The notes under the pieces: generated by a model
Seen by the model: the letters and a program-made list of their open reading frames with translations, nothing else
What the model was told of the DNA's origin: nothing
Database searches by the model: none
Program-made: the position numbers and the translations under genes
Assembly (NCBI GenBank): GCA_958453935.1
Contig: CAUDZT010000031.1
Location: 1-26,973, forward strand
DNA: 26,973 nucleotides
Reading direction: 5' to 3'
DNA from: an uncultured Collinsella sp.
GTDB lineage: Bacteria; Actinomycetota; Coriobacteriia; Coriobacteriales; Coriobacteriaceae
Shown: positions 1-7,399 of the stretch, in pieces
Layout of the letters: each line of letters opens with the position of its first letter
Numbering within the stretch: position 1 is the stretch's first letter

Positions 1-104
1 TCCGTACATGTACGGATGAATATGGGAAGTGTTCGGATGAAGTTGCCAATCAAGGTAAATGCTTGGTACGTTAGCTGTATTGCTTGTTTTGCATAGAAAT
101 ATCG

Positions 105-120
105 TTGAATTGCATATAAT
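105..120 (+). promoter_or_regulatory. Possible promoter -10 box
   Basis: A perfect TATAAT lies at 115-120, with a TG dinucleotide at 111-112 close to the extended -10 position. No -35 box stands at 16-18 bp spacing and no clear gene follows. If active, it would transcribe the hairpin-rich stretch 125-465. Confidence 0.25.
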
Positions 121-163
121 TTGAGTGCGTCGGGTTTTGCCTGGGCTTACCCCCGTCTGCGCC

Positions 164-396
164 GTGCAAAAAGCGGAGTTTTCAGCATCGAGGTGCTGTC
201 GGTACCGCCATAATCTTGCAACATACGGGCCCCGAGGCAGTTTTTGCCTGCAGATACGCCCCGAAGCACGCATTTGCGTCCCCGCAGATCGCGATGCCTG
301 TTCTAAAACGCTATATAAAGGTGCCTGGAGACGTTGATTGACGCTTCCGATGCGTATGCACACAGCTTTGCATGCTGAAAACTCCCAAAAATGCAC
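164..396. repeat. Long imperfect inverted repeat pair
   Basis: The arms are 164-188 and 372-396. Both read GTGCA, then a short variable stretch, then GGAGTTTTCAGCAT, in opposite orientation. Each arm is 25 bp and about 19 positions match. The inner 183 bp contains smaller hairpins: CAGCA/TGCTG at 183-198 and AGGCA/TGCCT at 235-249. The arms could pair in RNA, or they could be two copies of a dispersed repeat. I recognise no named family. Confidence 0.5.
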
Positions 397-437
397 GCTG
401 CACCCCAGGGGACCCTTCTGCGATAGACGTGAAGCGA

Positions 438-465
438 GCCGGAGCCCGGCGTTACCGGGCTTGGC
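438..465. repeat. GC-rich hairpin
   Basis: AGCCCGG at 443-449 pairs perfectly with CCGGGCT at 455-461 around a 5-nt loop, and GCC/GGC can extend the stem past a small bulge. No T-tract follows on either strand, so it is not a standard intrinsic terminator. Confidence 0.4.
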
Positions 466-597
466 GCATTGCTTGGCGGGCTCGTGGCATTGCCGTAAGC
501 CTTTGGTACTGTGGAAAACGCCTTTTTTGCGGCTGGCCATGCGGTACATGACAGGCCGGTCGCCGAATGCGCGGGCTGCGTGTTCGCGCTCGTTATG

Positions 598-631
598 AAA
601 AAGCCGAGCCGCCCGTATAGGGCGGCTCGGC
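598..631 (-). terminator. Intrinsic terminator of the suf operon
   Basis: A perfect 12-bp stem (GCCGAGCCGCCC at 603-614, GGGCGGCTCGGC at 620-631) encloses a 5-nt loop. On the minus strand it is followed by five U from the A-run at 598-602. It begins about 30 bp after the sufU stop, as expected for the operon end. A short A/T-rich stretch on the other side (633-640) could give weak termination in the plus direction. Confidence 0.9.
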
Positions 632-660
632 CATTAAAAACCTTGGATTTGGGACATCAG

Positions 661-1095
661 CTACTGGTTGGCTTGCCCCTCGAACATGCCGTCGAGGGTG
701 CGCCACGCGAGTTCGGCGCACTTGACGCGGGCGGGCATGTGCGAGATGTCCTGGAGCTGGGCAGCCTCATCCAGGTCTTCCAGGTCCTCATCGGAGAGCT
801 GCTCGCCACGGATCATGGCGAGGAAAAGCGCTGCCAGACGACGTGCCTCCTCGACGGTCTCGCCGGTGATGAGGTCGGCCATGATGTCGGCACTGGCCTG
901 GCTGATGGCGCAGCCGTGGCCGGTAAAGGAGGCCTCCTCGATCACGCCGTTCTCGACGCGCAACTGCAAGGTGAGCTCGTCTCCGCAGCTGGGGTTGATG
1001 CCGTCGTGCTCGTGCGTGGGGGAATCCATCTCATACTTATAGTCGGGGTGTGAGTTGTGCTCCATGAACGTGGTGGAGGTGTAGAGGTTACCCAT
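661..1095 (-). CDS. sufU: Fe-S cluster assembly sulfurtransferase SufU
   Basis: This 144-residue protein matches SufU, the zinc-dependent sulfur acceptor that takes persulfide sulfur from SufS and passes it to the SufBCD scaffold in the cytosol. The expected ligands are visible: Cys37 and Asp39 in NPSCGDE, Cys62 in GHGCAISQASAD and Cys126 in VKCAELAW. The reading frame stays open much further upstream, but that part is a shadow of sufS. The start chosen at 1095 gives the family length, has GGAG about 9 nt upstream, and overlaps the sufS stop by 8 bp. It is the last gene of the operon and is followed by the terminator at 598-631. Confidence 0.95.
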   Translation of the reverse strand: MGNLYTSTTFMEHNSHPDYKYEMDSPTHEHDGINPSCGDELTLQLRVENGVIEEASFTGHGCAISQASADIMADLITGETVEEARRLAALFLAMIRGEQLSDEDLEDLDEAAQLQDISHMPARVKCAELAWRTLDGMFEGQANQ

Positions 1096-2413
1096 TGAAC
1101 GTGCTCCAAACGTGATGCAGGCCGGCGATGAACTTGTCGATATCGGCCTTGTCGTTGTAGAAGGCCACGCTGGCGCGGCAGCAGGCAAGGTTCTCGACGC
1201 CCAGCCAGGTGAGCAGCGGCTGCGCGCAGTGGTGACCGGCGCGGATGCAGACGCCGTCCATGTCCATGATGCTCGCGACATCGTGCGGGTGGATGCCCTT
1301 GACGTTAAAGCTGACGACGCCGTGGTGGTTGTCCCAATAGATGGAGCCGATAATCTGGACAAAGTCGAGCTGCATGAGCTCGCCCATTAGGTAGTGAACG
1401 AGTGCCTGCTCGCGGGCCTGGATGTTTTCGTAGCCCACCGTGTTGACCAGGTAATCGAGGGCGGCACCCGTGGCGAAGATACCGGCGGCGTCCTGCGTGC
1501 CGGCCTCGAACTTTTCGGGGACGGGCGCCCAGACGGCGCCCTGCTCGGTGACCGAGTCGATCATCTCGCCACCGGTAAGCATGGGCGGCATGGCGTTGAG
1601 CAGGTCCATCTTGCCCCACAGCACGCCAATGCCCATGGGGCCCATGGCCTTGTGGGCGCTAAAGGCAAAGAAGTCGGCACCCAGGTCGGTCACATCGACC
1701 GGCATGTGCGGCAGCGATTGCGCGCCGTCGACGACCAGGTAACCGCCGTACTTGTGCACGAGCTTGCCGAGATTCTTGACCGGGTTCTCGACGCCCAGCA
1801 CGTTGGAGACCTGACCCACGGCCAAGATCTTGGTCTTGGGGCCAACCTTGGCCAGAACCTCTTCGGTCGTGAGCTGGCCGGTCTTGGTGGGGTAGAGGTA
1901 GACGAGCTTGGCGCCGGTCTCGCGGCAGACCTGCTGCCACGGAATCAGGTTGGAGTGGTGCTCCATGATGGTGATGACGACCTCGTCGCCGGGCTCGAGG
2001 ACCGTGGGCGCAAAGCTCTTGGCGACCAAGTTGAGCGACTCGCTCGTGTTGCGGGTGAAGACGACCTCGTTGGCCTGGGAGGCGCCGATGATGTCGGCGA
2101 TCTGCTGGCGCACCTTGGCGATGGCCTCGGTGGCTTCGACGGACAGCGAGTACAGGCCGCGCAGGGGGTTGGCGTTCATGCGCTGGTAGAAGTCGCGCTC
2201 GGCATCGAGCACGTGGGCGGGGCGCTGTGCGGTTGCGGCGCTATCTAGAAAGGCGATCTCGGGGTGCTGCTGGAACAGCGGGAACTGCGCCTTGTAGGGG
2301 TTGGTCTCGATGTCGACGGTAGGCCAGCCACGCGAGGCCTCGTCACTGGCGTCGAGTTCCATAGGCTCCGGTGCGGTACAGGTATCGCATTTAACGTGCT
2401 CGGTGTCGATCAT
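1088..2413 (-). CDS. sufS: Cysteine desulfurase SufS
   Basis: The 441-residue protein is a group II PLP-dependent cysteine desulfurase, which removes sulfur from L-cysteine and holds it as a persulfide for SufU. The PLP lysine is Lys255 (FSAHKAMGPMGIGVLWGK) and the active-site cysteine is Cys396 (RAGHHCAQPL). HH at 152-153 and VVDGAQS near 227-233 fit the fold. It overlaps sufD by 4 bp (ATGA), which points to translational coupling. The conserved domain starts near residue 40, so there is an N-terminal extension of about 40 residues with a CxxC pair (Cys9, Cys12) that SufS proteins usually lack. The ATGA overlap supports this start, so the extension is probably translated. Confidence 0.96.
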   Translation of the reverse strand: MIDTEHVKCDTCTAPEPMELDASDEASRGWPTVDIETNPYKAQFPLFQQHPEIAFLDSAATAQRPAHVLDAERDFYQRMNANPLRGLYSLSVEATEAIAKVRQQIADIIGASQANEVVFTRNTSESLNLVAKSFAPTVLEPGDEVVITIMEHHSNLIPWQQVCRETGAKLVYLYPTKTGQLTTEEVLAKVGPKTKILAVGQVSNVLGVENPVKNLGKLVHKYGGYLVVDGAQSLPHMPVDVTDLGADFFAFSAHKAMGPMGIGVLWGKMDLLNAMPPMLTGGEMIDSVTEQGAVWAPVPEKFEAGTQDAAGIFATGAALDYLVNTVGYENIQAREQALVHYLMGELMQLDFVQIIGSIYWDNHHGVVSFNVKGIHPHDVASIMDMDGVCIRAGHHCAQPLLTWLGVENLACCRASVAFYNDKADIDKFIAGLHHVWSTFNG

Positions 2414-3681
2414 GCGAGCTCCTCCTCGAAGTTGTCGATCAGGTTGTTGCCCAAGCGGACGACGGCGGCGCGGGTGCGCTCGTCGGTGGCGGAAAGCGCG
2501 GCGTCCTCCAGCTTGGCGCGGATGAACAGGTCCTCGGCGGCGTTTTGGTCAAGGCCGCGGCAGGCGAGGTAGAACAGCTGCTCATCGCGGACGTGGCCGA
2601 TGGTGGCGCCGTGGTTGCCGGCGACGTCGTCCTCGTCGCAGAGGATGACGGGAACGGTCTTGTTGTCGACGCCCTTGTTGGCCAAGAGCACCGTCTCGCG
2701 CTCGGTGCCGACGGCACCCTTGCAGCCGTGCACGAGGTCGATGGTGCCGCGGTAGACCTTCTTGGACGTGCCAGTCAGCACACCGTTGGCGTCGATCTCG
2801 CACTCGGTCTTGCGACCGCGGTGGCGCAGCTCGTAGTTAAAGTCGCGTACCTGCTCGTGGGCGCCCAGGTAATCGGTATTGATGGTCACCTTGGCGGTGT
2901 CGCCCAGCAGGTCGCCGGCAAGGCCGGTGGCGCTGGCGCCGGCACCCAGGACGGTATGCTGCACGTTGACGCGCGCGCCCTCGTCCAGGAACAGGCCGGT
3001 GTCATCGAGTGCGATCCAGCTGTCGTCGAGCGTCTGCGTGCAGGTTACGTTGACAGTGGCGTACTCGTAAGCGCACACGCGTAGCACAGAGCCCACGACA
3101 CCCTGGCCGTTGACGGGGGAGTCCAGGGCTAGAGCGAGATCGAGCGTTGCCTGCGGGCGGGCGACGACATCGATAGCGGCGATGGCCGCCGCCGCGTCGA
3201 AGCCGCTTGCGCGCACGGTAACCGTGGCGTGCTGGTATGCGGGCACATCGATGACGATGCGCTTGGTGGCGTGGTCGACCAGATAGGCGTAGGCAGCCTC
3301 GCCCATGCCGGTCTCGAAGGCCTCAGCGGGGGAGAGCTCCTCCTCGAGCTTGATGGCGCCGGCCTGGTAGATGGAGGTGGCGGGCACGTCGAGCTCGGTC
3401 TCGGGCGTGATGCGGGCGCGGTCGGCGGCGTCGCCGGGGGCGGAGGCACGGCGCTCGGGGAAGCGCTCGGCCATGGCGTCCATGGCGGTATCGAAGGCGT
3501 CGGCGGCGCCGGAGAACTGCTCGTCTAAGCCTTCGACCTCAAAGGCCTCGGCGGGAGCGGCGGCAAGCTCGTCAGAGAGCTCGAGCTTGGTCTGGTTCAT
3601 GCGCAGCCAACCCCAAGTTGCAGCCGGCATCGCATTGACCTGCTCGAGCGTGGTAGCAGCGGTGTTCGTGGTCTGTTTCAT
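2410..3681 (-). CDS. sufD: Fe-S scaffold protein SufD
   Basis: This 423-residue SufB/SufD-family protein partners SufB and SufC in the cluster assembly scaffold. The C-terminal half carries the family signature GNHGATIGHVRDEQLFYLAC, including the His used at the SufB-SufD interface, followed by a helical tail. The N-terminal half is Ala/Glu-rich and more variable, as usual for SufD. Its start overlaps the sufB stop by one base (TAATG), and its stop overlaps the sufS start. It is distinguished from SufB by shorter length and lower conservation of the beta-helix core. Confidence 0.93.
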   Translation of the reverse strand: MKQTTNTAATTLEQVNAMPAATWGWLRMNQTKLELSDELAAAPAEAFEVEGLDEQFSGAADAFDTAMDAMAERFPERRASAPGDAADRARITPETELDVPATSIYQAGAIKLEEELSPAEAFETGMGEAAYAYLVDHATKRIVIDVPAYQHATVTVRASGFDAAAAIAAIDVVARPQATLDLALALDSPVNGQGVVGSVLRVCAYEYATVNVTCTQTLDDSWIALDDTGLFLDEGARVNVQHTVLGAGASATGLAGDLLGDTAKVTINTDYLGAHEQVRDFNYELRHRGRKTECEIDANGVLTGTSKKVYRGTIDLVHGCKGAVGTERETVLLANKGVDNKTVPVILCDEDDVAGNHGATIGHVRDEQLFYLACRGLDQNAAEDLFIRAKLEDAALSATDERTRAAVVRLGNNLIDNFEEELA

Positions 3682-5093
3682 TATCCGATCGCTCCTTCCA
3701 TCTCGAGCTTGATCAGGTTGTTCATCTCGACGGCGTACTCAAGCGGCAGCTCCTTGGAGACTGGGTTGGCAAAGCCGTTGACGATCATGGTGCGGGCCTC
3801 TTCCTCCGAGATGCCGCGGCTCATCAGGTAGAACACCTTATCGTCGCCGATGCGGCCGATGGTGGCCTCGTGGCCGATGTCGACGTTCTTGGCGCGGATG
3901 TCCATGGCCGGAATAGTGTCGGAGCGGCTTTGGTCGTCGAGCATGAGCGACTGGCAGCTCACAGTTGCCTTGGAGCCCTCGGCCTTAGGCGTGGCCACGA
4001 TGGAGCTGCGGAAGGTCTGGATGCCGCCGCTCTTGGAGATGCCCTTGGTCTCGACGGTTGCCGAGGTCTCGGGTGCGTTGAGCACGACCTTGCAGCCGGT
4101 GTCGAGGTTCTGGCCGGCGCCGGCAAAGGTGATGCCGGTAAAGCTCGAGCGGGCGCGGCGGCCGTTGAGCACGCTCATGGGGTAGAGGTAGCCCACGTGG
4201 CTGCCGAAGGAGCCGCTGATCCACTCGATGTCGCCGTCCTCGTCCACGCGCGCACGCTTGGTGTTGAGGTTGTACATGTTCTTGGACCAGTTCTCGATGG
4301 TCGAGTAGCGCAGGTGTGCACGCTTGCCCACAAAGAGCTCGACAGCGCCGGCATGGAGGTTGGCCACGTTGTACTTGGGCGCGGAGCAACCCTCGATAAA
4401 GTGCAGGTCGGCATCGTCCTCGACGATGATGAGCGTGTGCTCAAACTGGCCAGCGCCCTTGGCGTTGAGGCGGAAGTAACTCTGCAGCGGAAAATCGAGC
4501 TTGGTGCCCTTGGGCACGTAGACAAACGAGCCGCCCGACCACACGGCACCGTGCAGGGCCGCAAACTTGTGGTCGGTGGGCGGGATGAGCGTCATAAACT
4601 TCTCGTGAATGAGCGGCTCCCACTGCGGGTCGTGCAGGGCCTCCTCGATGCCGGAGTAGACGATGCCCATCTTGGACGCGGTGTCCTGCATGTTGTGGTA
4701 GACCAGCTCGGAGTCGTACTGCGCGCCGACGCCCGCCAGGTAGCTGCGCTCGGCCTCGGGGATGCCCAAGCGCTCAAATGTGCTCTTGATGTCGTCGGGC
4801 ACTGACTCCCAGTCGTGCTTTTGGTCGGTGTTGGGCTTGACGTAGGTGACGATGTTGTCCATGTCCAGGCCCTCGATGGAGGGGCCCCACGTCGGGTCGG
4901 GGAAACGATTGAAGATCTCGAGGGACTTTAAGCGCAGGTCGAGCATCCACTGCGGCTCGTTCTTCTTTGCGCTGATCTCGCGCACGATGTCGGGCGTGAT
5001 GCCGGCGTCGAGGCGCTCGAATCCCTCCTCGCCATAGGTGAAGTCGTAGAGGCTGCGGTCGATGTCCGCGACCTCGGTGCGGTTCTTGGTCAT
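3681..5093 (-). CDS. sufB: Fe-S scaffold protein SufB
   Basis: The 470-residue protein is SufB, the main scaffold on which the cluster forms in the SufBC2D complex. Family features include the N-terminal segment KKNEPQWMLDLRLKSLEIF, the central YSTIENWSKNMYNLNTKRA block, the Cys in VSCQSLMLDDQS, and the C-terminal GHEATIGRIGDDKVFYLMSR. The length is typical. AAGGGG lies 7 nt upstream of the ATG, and the gene starts 12 bp after the sufC stop. Confidence 0.97.
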   Translation of the reverse strand: MTKNRTEVADIDRSLYDFTYGEEGFERLDAGITPDIVREISAKKNEPQWMLDLRLKSLEIFNRFPDPTWGPSIEGLDMDNIVTYVKPNTDQKHDWESVPDDIKSTFERLGIPEAERSYLAGVGAQYDSELVYHNMQDTASKMGIVYSGIEEALHDPQWEPLIHEKFMTLIPPTDHKFAALHGAVWSGGSFVYVPKGTKLDFPLQSYFRLNAKGAGQFEHTLIIVEDDADLHFIEGCSAPKYNVANLHAGAVELFVGKRAHLRYSTIENWSKNMYNLNTKRARVDEDGDIEWISGSFGSHVGYLYPMSVLNGRRARSSFTGITFAGAGQNLDTGCKVVLNAPETSATVETKGISKSGGIQTFRSSIVATPKAEGSKATVSCQSLMLDDQSRSDTIPAMDIRAKNVDIGHEATIGRIGDDKVFYLMSRGISEEEARTMIVNGFANPVSKELPLEYAVEMNNLIKLEMEGAIG

Positions 5094-5105
5094 TGCGTCG
5101 CCCCT

Positions 5106-5906
5106 TTACGCCCACTGCTCGGCAGCGGCGGCCTCGGCCTGGGCGCGCTGCTCGGCGGCCTCGCGCTCGAAGGTCTCAAAGCCGTTCTTGTCGATCCAGG
5201 GGATGAGCGAGGCGTCGTCTTCGCGCACGATGTGGCCCTTGACCATAACGTGGACGCGATCGACATCCAGGTGCTCCAGGATGCGCGTGTTGTGCGTGAT
5301 GATGAGCATGGAGCCGTCGCAGCTCTTGCGGTAGGCGTCCATACCGTGGCTGACGGTGGACAGGGCGTCGACGTCGAGGCCCGAGTCGGTCTCGTCCAGG
5401 ATGGCGAGCTTGGGCTGCAGCAGCAGAAGCTGGAGCATCTCGACTTTCTTTTTCTCGCCGCCCGAGAAGCCCACGCCCAGCTCGCGGTTGAGGTAGGCGG
5501 TGTCCATGTTGAGCTCGGCCGCGAGCTCCTTCACGCGACGACGGAACTCCTTGCCCTTCATCTCCAGGCCGGGGCGGCCGGCGATGCTGGCGCGCAGAAA
5601 GCTCGACAGCGGCACGCCTGGGATCTCGACCGGGGCCTGGAAGCTCAGGAACAGACCGGCGCGCGAGCGCTTGTCGGTGGTGAGATCGGTGATGTCCTGG
5701 CCGTCAAAGACGATGCGGCCGTCGTTGACGGTATAGACGGGGTCGCCCATGACCAGGTGGCCGAGGGTGGACTTGCCGGCGCCGTTGGGTCCCATCAGCA
5801 CGTGGGTCTCGCCGGCGGCGACGTTGAGGTTGACGTTGTGGAGGATGGTCTTCTCGTCCACGGAGGCGGTGAGACCTTCGATGGAAAGCAGCGGATTTGC
5901 GCTCAT
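5106..5906 (-). CDS. sufC: Fe-S assembly ATPase SufC
   Basis: This 266-residue ABC-type ATPase drives conformational change of the SufB-SufD scaffold. Walker A is GPNGAGKST (39-47), the signature is FSGGE (147-151), and Walker B is LAILDETDSGLD with Asp171 and Glu172. The frame is open to an ATG at 5936, but I chose 5906. There GAGAGGGACAGC gives a good ribosome binding site, and the protein then begins SANPLLSIEGL, as SufC usually does. It is the first gene of the operon, downstream of the promoter at 5971-5998. Confidence 0.95.
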   Translation of the reverse strand: MSANPLLSIEGLTASVDEKTILHNVNLNVAAGETHVLMGPNGAGKSTLGHLVMGDPVYTVNDGRIVFDGQDITDLTTDKRSRAGLFLSFQAPVEIPGVPLSSFLRASIAGRPGLEMKGKEFRRRVKELAAELNMDTAYLNRELGVGFSGGEKKKVEMLQLLLLQPKLAILDETDSGLDVDALSTVSHGMDAYRKSCDGSMLIITHNTRILEHLDVDRVHVMVKGHIVREDDASLIPWIDKNGFETFEREAAEQRAQAEAAAAEQWA

Positions 5907-5970
5907 GCTGTCCCTCTCTGTATATGGTGTACTCATAGGTGTACTAAACCCTAGGAATCTTCTCGGAATA

Positions 5971-5998
5971 AAGTTACTATGGGTTCGGCGTTAGTCAA
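5971..5998 (-). promoter_or_regulatory. Predicted suf operon promoter
   Basis: Reading the minus strand, TTGACT (5993-5998) is a near-consensus -35 box, followed after 16 bp by TAACTT (5971-5976) as a weak -10. This would give a leader of about 55-60 nt before sufC. The -35 box lies inside the inverted repeat at 5991-6014, so a protein bound there would block RNA polymerase. Confidence 0.5.
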
Positions 5999-6014
5999 GG
6001 GAAAACCCGACTAA
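5991..6014. promoter_or_regulatory. TTAGTC-N12-GACTAA operator candidate
   Basis: TTAGTC at 5991-5996 and GACTAA at 6009-6014 form a perfect dyad around 12 bp. It covers the predicted suf -35 box. The half-site differs from the GGACAA/TTGTCC sites near the regulator gene. Either the Rrf2 protein recognises two kinds of site, as E. coli IscR does, or another regulator binds here. Confidence 0.45.
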
Positions 6015-6033
6015 TCCACTCGACTTTTAGATG

Positions 6034-6064
6034 CGGGACAAAATAACCTGTTGTGTTTGTCCCG
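6034..6064. promoter_or_regulatory. Operator 1 upstream of the Rrf2 gene
   Basis: CGGGACAAA (6034-6042) and TTTGTCCCG (6056-6064) form a perfect 9-bp dyad with a 13-bp spacer that contains AACCTG. It matches operator 2 in half-sites, spacing and centre. It lies about 70-95 bp before the regulator start and is probably an autoregulatory site. Confidence 0.65.
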
Positions 6065-6078
6065 CTTACTTAAGATTT

Positions 6079-6107
6079 GGGACAAACAAACCTGGTTATG
6101 TTGTCCA
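6079..6107. promoter_or_regulatory. Operator 2 upstream of the Rrf2 gene
   Basis: GGGACAAA begins at 6079 and TTGTCC ends at 6106. The GGACAA-N15-TTGTCC spacing is exactly that of operator 1, and AACCTG again sits at the centre. The two site centres are 44 bp apart, about four helical turns, which would allow cooperative binding on one face. The site ends about 22 bp before the start codon. Confidence 0.65.
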
Positions 6108-6128
6108 AGATGCGATGGGAGGGTAGGT

Positions 6129-6560
6129 ATGCTCATTTCTTCTAAGGGCCGCTATGCCCTCCGACTGATGATCTATATCGCAGCACTGGGCGACGCCGAG
6201 GGCAAGATCGCTCTGCGCGAGGTCGCCGACCGCGAGCGTATCTCGCAAAAGTATCTGGAGCAGCTGGTTCGTCCGCTCATGAAGGCGGGCCTACTTAAGA
6301 GCGTGCGCGGCAAGGGCGGCGGCTACATGATGGCCAAGGACCCGGCCGAGGTGCGTGCCGGCGACATCCTGCGCGCCGTCGAAGGCAGCACGGCTCCGGT
6401 GGCGTGCGACGGTATCGACAACAGTTGTACCCGTAGCGATCTGTGCTCGACCGTCAAATTCTGGCGCGGTCTGGACGACGTGATCGAAAAGTACGTCGAC
6501 GGCGTGACGTTGGCCGACCTTGCTGCCGTCCCCGAGATCAACTTCGACATTAAGCTGTAG
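6129..6560 (+). CDS. Rrf2-family Fe-S sensing transcriptional regulator
   Basis: The 143-residue protein starts with the Rrf2 winged-helix sequence MLISSKGRYALRLMIYIAAL, followed by the recognition region ISQKYLEQLVRPLMKAGLLK and the wing GKGGGYMMAK. Three cysteines, Cys93, Cys100 and Cys106 (CX6CX5C), match the cluster-binding triad of IscR-, NsrR- and SufR-type members, so it probably binds an Fe-S cluster. Divergent placement from suf suggests it regulates suf and itself. The frame is open from 6051, but GGAGGG five bases upstream and family alignment fix the start at 6129. Sequence alone does not show whether it senses Fe-S status, NO or redox. Confidence 0.92.
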   Translation: MLISSKGRYALRLMIYIAALGDAEGKIALREVADRERISQKYLEQLVRPLMKAGLLKSVRGKGGGYMMAKDPAEVRAGDILRAVEGSTAPVACDGIDNSCTRSDLCSTVKFWRGLDDVIEKYVDGVTLADLAAVPEINFDIKL

Positions 6561-6568
6561 GGCTGCAG

Positions 6569-6856
6569 ATGGTATCTCTCGACAAGGCGTACAAGCAAAT
6601 TGAGATTTTTGCTCGGGAATGTGACGCCGAGAGGGTTGTGCTGTTTGGTTCTCGTGCCCGCGGTGACAACTTGCCTAAGAGCGATATTGATATTGCTGTA
6701 GCAGGTTGCCGGGATTTCGACCGTTTCTCATATCTGATAGAGGAGCGTCTTGATACTCTTTTAGATATAGACGTCGTCAATCTGGATGAGTCCTTATCGC
6801 AGCAATTGCTCGATGAAATTGCCAGGGATGGTGTGATTCTGTATGAAAAAATATGA
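6569..6856 (+). CDS. mntA: MntA-like nucleotidyltransferase antitoxin
   Basis: This 95-residue protein is a minimal nucleotidyltransferase. It shows the exact GSX10DXD motif: Gly27-Ser28, then Asp39 and Asp41 in GSRARGDNLPKSDIDIAV, with a third acidic residue near Asp68 in LLDIDVVNLDE. In characterised MntA-HepT pairs this enzyme adds AMP to a tyrosine of the HEPN toxin and neutralises it. The gene overlaps the next one by 14 bp. It starts 8 bp after the Rrf2 stop and may be read from the same promoter. Codon use is AT-richer than in the flanking genes, which suggests acquisition. Confidence 0.88.
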   Translation: MVSLDKAYKQIEIFARECDAERVVLFGSRARGDNLPKSDIDIAVAGCRDFDRFSYLIEERLDTLLDIDVVNLDESLSQQLLDEIARDGVILYEKI

Positions 6857-7262
6857 GAACTTTGCCAGCGCCTTGGCGAATCTTGAGGATGCACCCAATC
6901 AGGATCTTAGCAATGATTTTGTTCAGAGTGGATTGATTAATAAGTTCAACCTTCAGTTTGAACTGAGCTGGAAGCTCCTTAAACGTCTGCTCGAGTATGA
7001 GGGCGCCACGCTTGCTGCATCGGGGTCTCCTCGTGCCATCTTGAAGGAAGCCTACCGATTCTACGACTTTATTGATGAGGCGGCATGGCTAGATATGCTC
7101 AGAGACCGCAATACGAACGTTCATATCTATGACAACAAGCTCGCTCAAGATTTGATTCAGCGTATCTTAAACGTCTATATCCCCGCTTTCTGTCAGTTGA
7201 GAGACGGGCTGATGGGACGCTACGGCGATCTTCTTCTGGTGCCCGACGACCAGTTTGTTTAA
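6843..7262 (+). CDS. hepT: HepT-like HEPN ribonuclease toxin (HI0074 family)
   Basis: The 139-residue all-helical protein belongs to the HI0074/HepT group, once called nucleotidyltransferase substrate-binding subunits. The HEPN catalytic motif is complete: Arg89, His94 and Tyr96 form RX4HXY in RNTNVHIYD. In studied pairs the Arg and His cut RNA and the Tyr is AMPylated by MntA. FELSWKLLKRLLEYEG at 39-54 is the other typical block. The 14-bp overlap with mntA and the shared low GC indicate one cassette. Toxicity here is inferred from the family. Confidence 0.87.
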   Translation: MKKYENFASALANLEDAPNQDLSNDFVQSGLINKFNLQFELSWKLLKRLLEYEGATLAASGSPRAILKEAYRFYDFIDEAAWLDMLRDRNTNVHIYDNKLAQDLIQRILNVYIPAFCQLRDGLMGRYGDLLLVPDDQFV

Positions 7263-7313
7263 TTCCTTTAGATTTCGCGGATTTCGCGGAGGGTTGTTGC
7301 CGTTTACCGAGGG

Positions 7314-7329
7314 GTTGTTGTGCAACAAC
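7314..7329. repeat. Short hairpin after the HepT gene
   Basis: GTTGTTG and CAACAAC face each other across two bases. The nearby copies of GGGTTGTTG (near 7291 and 7312) and the tandem GATTTCGCG pair (about 7270-7288) make this gap repetitive. No T-tract follows, so it is at best a weak terminator. Confidence 0.3.
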
Positions 7330-7399
7330 GGGCGAGCTGCAATACTTACTCTTATCTTTGCAAACTGCACTTTAACTACACCAATGCAGGGAGGATCTT

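Larger units (their letters stand above)
1..597. other. Region without a convincing gene
   Basis: No reading frame here has a good ribosome binding site plus protein-like composition. The frames at 125-337 and 338-598 are rich in Cys, Arg and Pro and look like chance openings in GC-rich DNA. The stretch begins with a perfect 16-bp palindrome at 1-16 (TCCGTACATGTACGGA). It also holds a TATAAT box, a long imperfect inverted repeat and several hairpins, listed separately. It may contain the leader or tail of a gene left of the window, or an unrecognised structured RNA. Confidence 0.5.

Noticed and set aside
5907..5936. Upstream ATG 5936 as the sufC start
   Set aside because: It lacks a good ribosome binding site and would add ten residues absent from SufC proteins; ATG 5906 has GAGAGGG upstream.
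511..5954. Long plus-strand open frames at 511-1053, 1394-2248, 2545-3084, 3870-4805 and 5232-5954
   Set aside because: They are antisense shadows of the suf genes in GC-rich DNA, full of Val/Leu/Gly/His and without ribosome binding sites or family features.
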